This document shows, in pieces, positions 33,571 through 42,442 of a stretch of DNA of 56,633 nt. The notes beneath the pieces were generated by a model. It saw nothing but the letters and a program-made list of their open reading frames with translations. It did not search any database and was not told the origin of the DNA. The translations under genes and the position numbers were made by a program. The number at the start of each line of letters is the position of its first letter. Position 1 is the first letter of the stretch. The DNA comes from Bacteroidia bacterium (GTDB lineage Bacteria > Bacteroidota > Bacteroidia > UKL13-3): NCBI GenBank assembly GCA_018058135.1, contig JAGPCK010000014.1, positions 1 to 56,633 of the forward strand, in the 5' to 3' direction.

Positions 33571-36500
33571 TTACCGTTCAATCACTACTTTTTCTACACC
33601 AACTATATCACCTGATATTGAATTCCTTACTTGAATAAAGTAAATGCCAACAGGCAATTGATCTGTTTTCAAAGAGGTTTCAGGAGCAAATGAATACGTT
33701 TGTAAATATTTCCTACCATCTATACCCCAACACTCCACTTTGTATTCCTTTTCTGATGCTTTAATGTTTAAAGTATTCCTAGCCGGGTTGGGGAATACGA
33801 TAACAGATGATACACTTGAAAAATCTTTCTTTAATACCACCACATTAGAATATGCAAAATCCCCGTTCATGTCAGTTTGTTTTACGCGGTAAAACACATC
33901 ATCTATTGTCTTTTCTTTGCGCAAGTAATCATTGAAATCATAGTGCAGAATAACTGAACTAAACCCGTTTGTACTTTTACTTTGCACCTCTCCTGCCTGT
34001 TCAAAATGCACACCATCATAACTGAACTCAACAGTAAAATAACGATTGTTTTTCTCTGATGAGGTTGCCCAATTTACAATGGCATCCTCTCCTTCCCATT
34101 TTGCTTTGCAGTATAACCATTCTACAGGCAAAGGATTCACTGAAGAATTGACAAGTATAAAAGAAGAGCCATCTCTTGAGTTTGCTTTTAATGTTGAACT
34201 ACTATTGGGATCGAAGTCAACATCAAAACCTCTGAAAAATCCAGTAGTTGCCATCAAACCATTATTTATTGCCATTTGCTGAACATAAGAGCTATTTTCA
34301 GAATGATGCACATATGCCCATTGATAAAACAAAGAGTCATTAGGGTTATACCTGTAATCATACTTACAAACGAAAGCACTAACCATTGGAGTTGAAACAC
34401 TTGACACTGCTGATGCCGGATTCATATCAGCAGTTCCGGTTATATGTCCGCCAATGTATAAAAATGAATCTTTTAACAAAACATCATATACGGTTTCTGC
34501 ATTAGAAGTTGATGAAACACTACCAATTCCAAATACCCATTTTAAAAAAAGTGAATCAGAAGGTGAGTAATTCAAATCATAACAGGCTATACCAATATCT
34601 TCAAATGCTGAAGCCGTAAGATTTACAGTTTTCGCTGAAGGATCGAAATCAACTGTTCCGGCATATTGCATTCCCAGCAACAACTTGTTCCCTTCAATAT
34701 CTATATCAACAGGATATTGACGACCAGCAGAGCCAATTTTAAAAGCCCATTTAAAAAACGAGGAATCTGATGGAGTTAAACCCGCATCATATTTAGCCAG
34801 AAAAACATCATAATCTCCGGAGTTACTAATATTAAAAACATTTGAAGAAGGATTTAAATCTATTGAAGTACCAACTTCAATAACACCATACAAATAAATA
34901 TCATTCCCTTTAACCGTAACAGATGCACCACTAGGAATAGATGAACTTGAATTATCAGGCAAAACAGGTAAAGTAAAACCCCATTTTATAAAAGTAGAAG
35001 CAGTAGGCAGCTGCGTTACATCATACTTAACTAAAAATGTATTGCTCCTAACTGAAGCCGGTATATTATAAATACCAGATGATGGGTCAACATCAAGTGC
35101 GGAATTGCCTGCATAATAACCGCTCAGGTATAAATTGGAACCTGTTGTAGCTAAATTAAACTTAAATCTGAAAGAAGTATTCGGTAATTTAACCACAAAT
35201 GCCCAATCATAAAAGTCAATACTGGTGGGCGGATAATTAAGATTATATCTGGCAATACAAAGATTGTTCTCTCCAGCATTACCAAAAAAAGCCGTGTCTG
35301 AGGAAGGATCGATGTCTGTTTTTGCTCCAAAAGTATACGCAACATATAAATAGTTTCCTTCCACTTTTATATCAGAGAAGTTGCTCCTGATAGAAAATAC
35401 CCAATCCTGAATTCCGGTAGAAGCATTTATTTGAGTGACATAGGTACCCGGCCCGGTAAGTGTATCAAAGCCCATATATTGAATACCGTTAAAAGTACCG
35501 GCTGCAATAAATTTATCTGTACCTTTTGATAATACCCTCATCCCATATGTAATTCCACCTTTGTTGCCTATTGTTATTAATGAGGATATAATCCCAGAAC
35601 TAGAACCGTACGAAGACAAAAAGCCGCTTTGAGAGTTACTGGCATTTCCGCTAGAACCAATTAAGGGGATTGAAGCATCTGCATTAAAATTTAAACTATC
35701 TGATTTAAAGTAACCGGCCATACTACACCTCGATCCGTGCACCTCAATACTATTACACCCTATAAGTCCTGGAAAAACCTTTGCCCATTGTAAAAATGTA
35801 GTATCTAAGGGTGATTTACTGCCATCATATTTAGCCAGAATGCCAACACCATCTCTTTGAACTACTTTAGATGACGGGTCTACATCAATAGGGGATGTAG
35901 GTGATGACTCAATAAAACCTGAGACATAAATTTCATGGCCTGAAACTGATACATCATAAAATTCATTCCAAGAATCACTGGCATTTGGGGCAATACCAAA
36001 AGCAGATTCAAAAAAGTTAGTATCACTAAACTGTTTTGTTATGTTGTATTTTACTAAAAATGCTTGTTTATGTCCCCAGTAAAAATTTGTTCCTCTGAAT
36101 TTTGATGAAGGATCCATATCACAATTACCACCTAAATAACCAACTACATACAAATGACTATCCGTTAATTCCAATTGATTCATCATATCTTCTCCTGCAG
36201 TTCCAAAACAAAAAGCAGATTGAAAAAACGAATTAGAATCCGGTGGAAAAGAATCAGAATATTTAGCCAGAAAAACGTCTTTACTGCCAACACCTGTAAT
36301 GCTATTAACTCCTGATGCCGGATTCATATCATAAGGAGTTGTTCCCGATAATGTTCCCGACAAATAGATATGACTATTATTTACTTTAATCCTCTTATTT
36401 GTAAAGTTACCTAATCTGCCTCCCCATTTGTAGAATAACGTATCGTTTGGAGTGTATTGATTATTCAATTTTACAAAAAACGAGCACCCTGATCCAGTTG

Positions 36501-37173
36501 AAAGCAAATGTGTATTCGCTGTGGGATCTAAATCCATACTGCTTCCTAAGGCCCATCCTGCAATGTAAATAAAACCATTTTGTACTTCTAAATCCATAAT
36601 ACTTACTTGTAAGCCCGAAGAAGTTGAACCACCCCAAATGGTAGCCCACTCTAAAAAGGCCGTATCAACAGGACTGTGTCGAATATTGTATTTAATTAAA
36701 AAACTACTGGCTCCAATTGAACTTGATGAAAAGTTGGCATGTAAACTAGTAATGCCAGTTGAAGGATCTGCATCAAAACTGTTCTTAAATTTTCCAGCTA
36801 CATATAAATAATCACCTTTTACTTCTATTGCAGTAGGAGTATTAACACCAACTCCACCAAACTTAAAAACCCATTGAAAACTACCATTGGCAGCATATTT
36901 AGCAATAAATAAATCTCCGTCTCTATTTGAACTTGACAAGGAATAAACTGCTGTATCTGAAGGGTTAAAATCAACATCCCGTGACTTAATAACACCATAT
37001 ACATAGTAATTTCCATTAGAGTCTACCTGATGTGTAAATACCGATTCACTGCCTGACTCATTATTTAAAGTCAGTAGTTTTGGCTGAGCAATAGCTAAAG
37101 TAGAGATATAAAAAAGAATACATACAAGAAGTGTTCTCGTTCTGAACATACATCCGTATAGATTGACTTTCAT
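33571..37173 (-). CDS. Giant secreted repeat protein (about 13 D-x-[DN]-P repeats) with type A T9SS sorting domain
   Basis: A 1200-residue exported protein (signal peptide ending AIAQ). From residue 60 to 1020 there is a recurring unit of about 70 residues: a strand WAFxxG..., a GNxLYVAGxF strand, a loop with D-[ADFILMV]-[DN]-P-[SAT]-[AS] (DMDPSS, DVDPSS, DIDPSSD, DLNPSS, DFDPSA and so on), then FLxKYDxxxSPxDxxF. I count about 13 copies, one of them degenerate, suggesting two stacked beta-propellers with calcium-like Asp loops. The last 75 residues are a type A sorting domain (VFPNPARNTLNIKA, LPVGIYFIQV). Surface adhesion or structural role is a guess. Confidence 0.85.
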   Translation of the reverse strand: MKVNLYGCMFRTRTLLVCILFYISTLAIAQPKLLTLNNESGSESVFTHQVDSNGNYYVYGVIKSRDVDFNPSDTAVYSLSSSNRDGDLFIAKYAANGSFQWVFKFGGVGVNTPTAIEVKGDYLYVAGKFKNSFDADPSTGITSLHANFSSSSIGASSFLIKYNIRHSPVDTAFLEWATIWGGSTSSGLQVSIMDLEVQNGFIYIAGWALGSSMDLDPTANTHLLSTGSGCSFFVKLNNQYTPNDTLFYKWGGRLGNFTNKRIKVNNSHIYLSGTLSGTTPYDMNPASGVNSITGVGSKDVFLAKYSDSFPPDSNSFFQSAFCFGTAGEDMMNQLELTDSHLYVVGYLGGNCDMDPSSKFRGTNFYWGHKQAFLVKYNITKQFSDTNFFESAFGIAPNASDSWNEFYDVSVSGHEIYVSGFIESSPTSPIDVDPSSKVVQRDGVGILAKYDGSKSPLDTTFLQWAKVFPGLIGCNSIEVHGSRCSMAGYFKSDSLNFNADASIPLIGSSGNASNSQSGFLSSYGSSSGIISSLITIGNKGGITYGMRVLSKGTDKFIAAGTFNGIQYMGFDTLTGPGTYVTQINASTGIQDWVFSIRSNFSDIKVEGNYLYVAYTFGAKTDIDPSSDTAFFGNAGENNLCIARYNLNYPPTSIDFYDWAFVVKLPNTSFRFKFNLATTGSNLYLSGYYAGNSALDVDPSSGIYNIPASVRSNTFLVKYDVTQLPTASTFIKWGFTLPVLPDNSSSSIPSGASVTVKGNDIYLYGVIEVGTSIDLNPSSNVFNISNSGDYDVFLAKYDAGLTPSDSSFFKWAFKIGSAGRQYPVDIDIEGNKLLLGMQYAGTVDFDPSAKTVNLTASAFEDIGIACYDLNYSPSDSLFLKWVFGIGSVSSTSNAETVYDVLLKDSFLYIGGHITGTADMNPASAVSSVSTPMVSAFVCKYDYRYNPNDSLFYQWAYVHHSENSSYVQQMAINNGLMATTGFFRGFDVDFDPNSSSTLKANSRDGSSFILVNSSVNPLPVEWLYCKAKWEGEDAIVNWATSSEKNNRYFTVEFSYDGVHFEQAGEVQSKSTNGFSSVILHYDFNDYLRKEKTIDDVFYRVKQTDMNGDFAYSNVVVLKKDFSSVSSVIVFPNPARNTLNIKASEKEYKVECWGIDGRKYLQTYSFAPETSLKTDQLPVGIYFIQVRNSISGDIVGVEKVVIER

Positions 37174-37494
37174 TTTTATAAATAGGTTTGTTTTGATTAC
37201 TAAGGTATATTCTTTATGAAACGGGCTGAAAAAATTGGTCGAAAAACAATCCTGAACAAACTATACGCCTGTATTTCAATATAATATAAAACTCCCTTGA
37301 AATCATATCAGCATATTTAATCATAAGATTTTTTTCAATACATCTACTCTTAACAAAATTTTAACTCCCTATTTTATCCCCTCCCTGTTTTCAGGTATAT
37401 GTTATTTTACCCGTTTGTGGTGATTTACAGGAATAGCCAACTTCGCACCTTTGTCTTGTTCAAACGCAACAAAAAAAATTAAATCAAAATCATC
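37174..37494. other. 321-base intergenic region
   Basis: AT-rich, between divergent genes. The only elements seen are a one-mismatch -7-like CACCTTTG at 37446-37453 upstream of the 37495 gene, and CTAAGGTA at 37200-37207, which reads TACCTTAG on the minus strand, before the 1200-aa gene. No RNA gene or terminator hairpin is evident. Confidence 0.5.
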
Positions 37495-37902
37495 ATGAAA
37501 ACATTAAAATCAACTTTCGCCTTACTTGCCGCTTTTGTAGTAACCTTTAATGCAGTTGCACAATCCAACATCACACCAAGAGCTAATAATGTAAGCGTTG
37601 AAATTATCGTGGAGGAAGGTAATGTGCAGATTTTATGGAACACCACAAAAGAAATAAACAGCAGCTATTTTCTCATTGAAAAATCAACTGATAGTATGCT
37701 CTTTACTGCGGTTACCATGATGAAAGCAGCAGGCAATGCCAATTTTGCCCGCAACTACACATTTTCAGAACCGATTGATACATTGCAACGAGCCAGTTAC
37801 CGGGTAATACTTGTAACTATGAACGGGGAACGGGTTACTTCTGCACTGATACCGGTAAATAGCTTTGAGGGAACCAACATCAACAATATAGCTGCCAAAT
37901 AA
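37495..37902 (+). CDS. Small secreted protein, beta-sandwich-like
   Basis: A 135-residue protein with a clear signal peptide (cleavage after AVAQ). The mature 110 residues carry the pattern seen before type A sorting domains in Bacteroidota cargo: VEIIVEEGNVQILWNTTKEINSSYFLIEKSTDS ... ASYRVILV. It is a fibronectin-like beta-sandwich with the NSSYFxIEKS signature. No sorting domain follows; the protein simply ends NNIAAK. It may be a truncated or stand-alone descendant of a T9SS cargo. Its stop codon lies in a small hairpin. Confidence 0.7.
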   Translation: MKTLKSTFALLAAFVVTFNAVAQSNITPRANNVSVEIIVEEGNVQILWNTTKEINSSYFLIEKSTDSMLFTAVTMMKAAGNANFARNYTFSEPIDTLQRASYRVILVTMNGERVTSALIPVNSFEGTNINNIAAK

Positions 37903-37911
37903 AAATTGGCA
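37893..37911 (+). terminator. Weak hairpin overlapping the stop codon at 37902
   Basis: TGCCAA (37893-37898) and TTGGCA (37906-37911) form a 6-bp stem with a 7-base loop containing part of the TAA stop, followed by a T-rich but interrupted tract. It may be a weak terminator. Confidence 0.4.
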
Positions 37912-38034
37912 ATTTGGTTTATTTTAGTAAGTTTGAATGCCAATGCCAGGCAAATACTTAGCATTAACCTGTTTGCAGATTGAAGTTATTTACCTTAAGA
38001 ACTGAAAATGATGCAAAGGAATTTAAACACACTT

Positions 38035-38142
38035 TTACCAAACAATGCGGTGCCATCTTCCGGTATCTTTGGTAAAAATAGCCGAATCTTCGAGTTTCAA
38101 TTTATTCAGGTAAGCCAAAATACACACCTGTATAAGCCTCTT
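38035..38142 (-). pseudogene. Possible gene remnant
   Basis: In the 301-base gap 37903-38203 the minus strand carries 35 sense codons between two stops. The composition looks protein-like (KRLIQVCILAYLNKLKLE, then GRWHRIVW), but there is no ATG and no ribosome-binding context. A second minus-strand frame also reads smoothly for 13 codons (EEAYTGVYFGLPE) just upstream, as if a frameshift separated them. It could be the decayed end of a gene. Apart from the hairpin at 37893 nothing else is seen in this gap. Confidence 0.25.
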
Positions 38143-38203
38143 CTATAAATCAAAAGTTAATATCTTATTCCCTAAGTTATTTAAACCTCTAACCCAATAT
38201 ATT

Positions 38204-39232
38204 ATGACACTCACAAAAGGAAAGTATTATGCTATTACGAAGGACAACAACTATTTGACCTGTGCAGCAGATGGAACTGTTAGCATGGCCCCTTATGTAC
38301 CAAGTAACGCAGCAGGACAGAATTATGATAATTCGCAACTTTGGATGCTAAAGGACGATCCTTCAAAAACAGTATTGAATAACAAGAAATACGAAACCCT
38401 CTTTTTGCACGCAGCAGATATTGTTAACGCCCCGGTTTCAGCAAGCACCACCAGAACAGACTGGATGATTGGATCGGATGGTTCTATCCAACGAACGAAT
38501 GTTGATACACCTTTATATATCAATGAAGCAAATCAGCCGTTATTATCCACATCTCCAGTAACGTTTACCTGGAATGAAGAAATGGTCATAAACTTTAGGG
38601 CAAGACAGATTGATACTGTAGACATAGATGGCACACGACACTATGCCTATTTATGCTTTATTGACTTACCAGCTGGCCTTGAGATAGCCAATTTTAATCC
38701 TGGCATTAGTAGTGGTTCAACCATTACATTGAGTTGCTCCTTTCCACTTCCCACGCAAACAGCAACCCAAACCTATGCTTTTCCACTATACCGAAATCCA
38801 CCCACAACACCGGATAAAATAATCCTAACTTTTGCCGATGGCATCCAACTAACAGCAAACCTGCACAAACTCAGGCCACCCGTAATTCCTTACGTAGAAC
38901 CTTTTCAAGCTAACAGCATTGCTATTAAGAGCTCAACCTTTCATGACCAGATAGCGGTTTTGTTTGCTGTAAATACCCGGGATGACGGAAAAGACTATAG
39001 TGGTATGTTTCAGCCTGAGTTTGTCCCAACAACTGATTATCCAACCTCTACAATTGTTACTTGCACACTAGTTCAACGACCATTGGGTTCAAATTCAAAT
39101 CCAGTTGCTGCCATGGGTATTATACAACCTACTGCCATACGCTATACAGAGGCATGCGTTCAATATGCAGATGGATCTGGCGTATTGTTAACGAGCCCCA
39201 ATAGTGCCATTTACTATGACGACAGCTTATGA
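38204..39232 (+). CDS. Unrecognised 342-aa beta-rich protein
   Basis: The 342 residues carry no signal peptide or membrane segment, so the protein is probably cytoplasmic or exported by another route. The first 110 residues (GKYYAITKDNNYLTCAADGTV, then SQLWMLKDDPSK) recall a beta-trefoil of the ricin/fascin type, where QLW/QxW motifs recur. The remainder is beta-rich with Pro/Thr-rich loops. No catalytic motif is visible and no family is recognised. It is followed by a 29-codon ORF that overlaps its stop, and then by a histidine kinase / response regulator pair, so the four probably form one operon. Confidence 0.6.
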   Translation: MTLTKGKYYAITKDNNYLTCAADGTVSMAPYVPSNAAGQNYDNSQLWMLKDDPSKTVLNNKKYETLFLHAADIVNAPVSASTTRTDWMIGSDGSIQRTNVDTPLYINEANQPLLSTSPVTFTWNEEMVINFRARQIDTVDIDGTRHYAYLCFIDLPAGLEIANFNPGISSGSTITLSCSFPLPTQTATQTYAFPLYRNPPTTPDKIILTFADGIQLTANLHKLRPPVIPYVEPFQANSIAIKSSTFHDQIAVLFAVNTRDDGKDYSGMFQPEFVPTTDYPTSTIVTCTLVQRPLGSNSNPVAAMGIIQPTAIRYTEACVQYADGSGVLLTSPNSAIYYDDSL

Positions 39233-39305
39233 TGTTCCGGTTACGCAGACAGAAGCCTTAGAAGCCAATACTGCTAATAAATCCTGGCTACAAAAAAATG
39301 TATAA
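39216..39305 (+). CDS. Candidate 29-aa microprotein bridging two genes
   Basis: The ATG at 39216 opens a 29-codon frame (MTTAYDVPVTQ ... NKSWLQKNV) ending at TAA 39303-39305. It overlaps the end of the 342-aa gene by 17 bases and the start of the histidine kinase by 8 bases, in a third frame distinct from both. The composition is protein-like. The tight double overlap is typical of translational coupling. Alternatively it is the true C-terminus of the 342-aa protein reached by a +1 frameshift, or simply chance. Confidence 0.4.
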   Translation: MTTAYDVPVTQTEALEANTANKSWLQKNV

Positions 39306-41232
39306 TCGTATTTTAACTTTTTTATTGCTTATCAGCAGCATACCCTCGTATGCTGCTGATATTTATGCCACCGATACCAATGCCATTCTTACTAAGCTAA
39401 GTCGTTCCATGCAGTTGCAACGCACGAATCCTGATTCGTCCTACTTATTGGCACAACAAGGTTTAAGTTTATCACAAAAAGCCAATTACCCAAAAGGCAT
39501 AGCCAGTGCCTATATGCGCATTGGTTCCATGATGAGTGCAACGGGCAAAAATGACTCTGCATTATTATTGGTATCGCAGGTTATTACAATCAGAAAACAG
39601 CTACAAGATTATACAGGCGTAGCAGGTGCATGTGTATTGATGAGTTATATTTACCAATCAGAAGGAAAACTTGATTCAGCCTTTGGTTATTTGCACAAAG
39701 CAATAAAGTTTAATGCCATCGCAAAAGACTCACATAATATGGTACTAAATTATGTGAACCTGGGAAATCTAATACGTGATTACAACTACCCGGAAAATGC
39801 TTTAACTCATTACCAAAAGGCTTATGAACTTGCAACAGCATGCCATTATGGAGAAGGCATAGTTTATGCCACTGATGGTTTAGGCGGATATTACAGCAAT
39901 AAAAAAGACTATAAACGTGCCTATTTTTATTACCATCAGATAGACTCCATAACCCAGATTACCAAGGATGTAATTTCGAATGCTCAAAATAAGGGAAACC
40001 TTGCCAATTGCAAAGAAAAACTCGGTGAAGTAAAATTGGCCAAAGTATTCTATCTACAGGCGGTTGACGCATTTACTAAACTCAACTTGATTGAAGATTT
40101 ATGTGAAACTTACATGAACCTTGGCAATACTTATTTGAATAACAAGCAGGTAAGTGAAGCGATTGACTACTTTCACAAAGCCGAAAAAGGAATTCAAAGC
40201 TATGGAAATTTGCAACAAATGGCTAACAACCAACAAAACCTGGCAAAAGCGTATTATTTAAAGAAAGACTTTGAACAGGCATTTCAGTACGCACAAAAAT
40301 ACAATACCCTTAGCGACTCTTTGCTAAATAAAGAAAAGGTGTTAAGCATTGCTGAAATGCAAACCAAATACGAAACAGAGAAAAAAGAACAACAAATTAC
40401 CCTGCTCGATGCACAAGGCAAAACACGTACTGCCCAACGCAATTTTTTCATTGCAGGTTCGGCCGTATTGCTAACTAGCTTGCTTGCACTGGGTTTGTAT
40501 TATGTGCAACGAAACAAATTGGCCAAAAAGAATGCACAGATTGCCGAACAGAAAATTGAAACCCTACTCAACGAAACTGAGTTGAAAACCTATAATGCCA
40601 TGATAGAAGGTCAGGACGAAGAACGCAAACGCATTTCCACCGATTTACACGACCGCCTGGGCAGCATGCTGGCTACTGTAAAACTCCTTTTTGGTGCACT
40701 GGATAACAAAATTGACAAAGCCCAGGAGGAAAACAACAAACAATACGAAAAGGCCAACCAACTGCTGGATGAGGCTTGCAGTGAGGTAAGACGCATTTCC
40801 CACAACCTGAGTACCGGCATGGTGATGAGCTTTGGCCTGGTGCCAGCTCTACAGGAACTTTGCGACAGTGTTGAACAAAGCGGGCTGATAAATTGCCGGC
40901 TGATGACTTACGGAATGGATGAACGACTCGACCAATCGATTGAAACCGGTGTTTACCGTATAGTGCAGGAGTTGTTCAGTAATATCTTAAAACATGCCAA
41001 AGCACAGCATATCATAGTTCAACTCAACCATGTGGAAGGCTCTTTAAATATTACTGTGGAGGATGACGGAGTAGGATTTAACGTAGAAGAGAAAAAACAA
41101 AGCGGTGGTATGGGATTGAAAAATCTGAGTAAAAGGGCCACACAACTTAATGGCCTGTATACTGTAGATTCACATCCAGGAAAAGGTACCATCTCTATTA
41201 TTGAAATACCCATAATAAAAGACAACACATGA
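39298..41232 (+). CDS. TPR-containing sensor histidine kinase, NarL-partner type
   Basis: A 644-residue membrane kinase. A signal peptide (to about residue 20, SYAAD) is followed by six or more TPR units (about 25-360) that would lie in the periplasm, a transmembrane segment at about 383-402 (FFIAGSAVLLTSLLALGLYYV), then a HisKA_3 domain with phospho-acceptor His at about 451 in RISTDLHDRLGSM. The HATPase domain spans about 545-640 (QELFSNILKHA N-box, EDDGVGFN, GGMGLKNL). The cognate regulator overlaps its stop by 4 bases. The TPR sensor suggests it detects a protein or envelope state rather than a small molecule. Confidence 0.9.
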   Translation: MYNRILTFLLLISSIPSYAADIYATDTNAILTKLSRSMQLQRTNPDSSYLLAQQGLSLSQKANYPKGIASAYMRIGSMMSATGKNDSALLLVSQVITIRKQLQDYTGVAGACVLMSYIYQSEGKLDSAFGYLHKAIKFNAIAKDSHNMVLNYVNLGNLIRDYNYPENALTHYQKAYELATACHYGEGIVYATDGLGGYYSNKKDYKRAYFYYHQIDSITQITKDVISNAQNKGNLANCKEKLGEVKLAKVFYLQAVDAFTKLNLIEDLCETYMNLGNTYLNNKQVSEAIDYFHKAEKGIQSYGNLQQMANNQQNLAKAYYLKKDFEQAFQYAQKYNTLSDSLLNKEKVLSIAEMQTKYETEKKEQQITLLDAQGKTRTAQRNFFIAGSAVLLTSLLALGLYYVQRNKLAKKNAQIAEQKIETLLNETELKTYNAMIEGQDEERKRISTDLHDRLGSMLATVKLLFGALDNKIDKAQEENNKQYEKANQLLDEACSEVRRISHNLSTGMVMSFGLVPALQELCDSVEQSGLINCRLMTYGMDERLDQSIETGVYRIVQELFSNILKHAKAQHIIVQLNHVEGSLNITVEDDGVGFNVEEKKQSGGMGLKNLSKRATQLNGLYTVDSHPGKGTISIIEIPIIKDNT

Positions 41233-41870
41233 TTAAAATTGCCATTGCTGACGACCACCAGATGTTTATTGACGGCCTGCAATCGCTGCTCAAAGGGAAC
41301 AAAAACATGAGTGTATCATGTTTAGCCAATAACGGTGAAGCACTCTTGCAGGCTTTGGAGAAATCGTCTGTTGATGTGATACTCATGGACGTTAACATGC
41401 CCGTAATGGACGGCATTGAAGCGACCAAACAGGTTAAGCAAAAATACCCCGACACGCGTGTGATTATGCTCACCATGTTCAGCAGTAAAGACTACATAGA
41501 AAAACTTTTACGTGCAGGAGCCAACGGATATATTCTTAAAAATACTGGAAAAGAAGAACTAACCACTGCCATTGAAAGAGTGATACAGGGAGAATCTTAC
41601 TTTAGTAAAGAGGTTACCGAACGTATCATGGAAGGCTTGCAAGGCAAAAAAGCAGAAAACAACCCGCACATGGTGGAGCTAACCGAAAGGGAAAAAGATG
41701 TGTTACGTTTAATTGCGCAGGAACTCACCTCACACGAAATTGCCGACAAACTTTTTATCAGTTTTCATACAGTAGAAACACACCGAAAAAACCTCATCAG
41801 TAAACTGCAGGTAAAAAATATTGCAGGTTTAGTAAAGTATGCTGTTCAAAACGGATTAACCGGAGACTAA
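41229..41870 (+). CDS. LuxR-family response regulator
   Basis: A 213-residue NarL/FixJ regulator. The receiver domain has acidic Asp8-Asp9, phospho-acceptor Asp54 in ILMDVNMPVMDG and Lys104. The GerE helix-turn-helix (LTEREKDVLRLIAQELTSHEIA, then FHTVETHRKNL) is complete at about 147-205. It is coupled to the histidine kinase by an ATGA overlap. Its stop overlaps the stop of the convergent mksE-like gene by 4 bases (41867-41870), so no terminator can lie between them. Confidence 0.93.
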   Translation: MIKIAIADDHQMFIDGLQSLLKGNKNMSVSCLANNGEALLQALEKSSVDVILMDVNMPVMDGIEATKQVKQKYPDTRVIMLTMFSSKDYIEKLLRAGANGYILKNTGKEELTTAIERVIQGESYFSKEVTERIMEGLQGKKAENNPHMVELTEREKDVLRLIAQELTSHEIADKLFISFHTVETHRKNLISKLQVKNIAGLVKYAVQNGLTGD

Positions 41871-42442
41871 ACCTCTTCGCTGATATAAGCACCTGAATCG
41901 CTGTCGGAAGTAGGCTGTTCTTCTGTTTCCGCCAGTTTTCCTTTGGCAAAATCACTGGCAAAATCTACAAATACTTTGTACGCCTGAGTGAAAGAGAATT
42001 TTTTCTCCGAAGCTTTCTCCACAATATTTCTACGGCTGAGTGTATTGATAAATTGCTTGCGCGATTCAGCATCCTGCAACTGTTTATTGCTCTTAATTAA
42101 ATCAAGGTAGGGTGAATTATCAAAGTAGTTATCCAATTGCTCCAGCTCAAACTCAGCGTACTGTAACTCTTCCAGAAAGTTTTTGCCATCTTTGTCCAAT
42201 TCGTAACACAGTATGGCAAAAAAGATACAGATGTCGCGGGAAAGTTGCTCGTTGGTTTCGTAAGACAAAATATAACCGTAGTCAGATTTTACCTCCAGCT
42301 CATACCGGAAACTTTCTTTGAAAAACTTCTCGTAAAAACTCTGGTTATTTTTCAGCTCAATAAATTTGGGGTCGCTGGCCAATATAAATTTACCGTCCAT
42401 CAGGTCGGTTACTATGTCTCTGTGGTATCTAGGAAATTCCAT
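41867..42442 (-). CDS. MksE-like subunit of an SMC (condensin) complex
   Basis: A 191-residue protein with two winged-helix-like parts: a first about 1-110 (VTDLMDGKFILASDPKFIEL, then YILSYETNEQLSRDICIFFAILCYEL) and a second about 115-170. The C-terminus is Ser/Glu-rich and probably flexible. Size, order and fold fit MksE (JetB), the accessory winged-helix subunit that binds the kleisin. It is the last gene of the three-gene leftward operon and overlaps the kleisin gene by 14 bases. Assignment rests on pattern and context, not on a strong motif. Confidence 0.75.
   Translation of the reverse strand: MEFPRYHRDIVTDLMDGKFILASDPKFIELKNNQSFYEKFFKESFRYELEVKSDYGYILSYETNEQLSRDICIFFAILCYELDKDGKNFLEELQYAEFELEQLDNYFDNSPYLDLIKSNKQLQDAESRKQFINTLSRRNIVEKASEKKFSFTQAYKVFVDFASDFAKGKLAETEEQPTSDSDSGAYISEEV

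Noticed and set aside
33571..37173. CRISPR-like or other DNA repeat array
   Set aside because: The repetition is at protein level (Asp-x-Asp-Pro loops at about 210-base spacing) with diverged DNA; no constant repeats or unique spacers.
37495..37902. Truncated T9SS cargo with a lost sorting domain (pseudogene)
   Set aside because: The ORF has a proper signal peptide, stop and hairpin, and no remnant of a sorting domain follows in any frame, so it is kept as an intact small gene.
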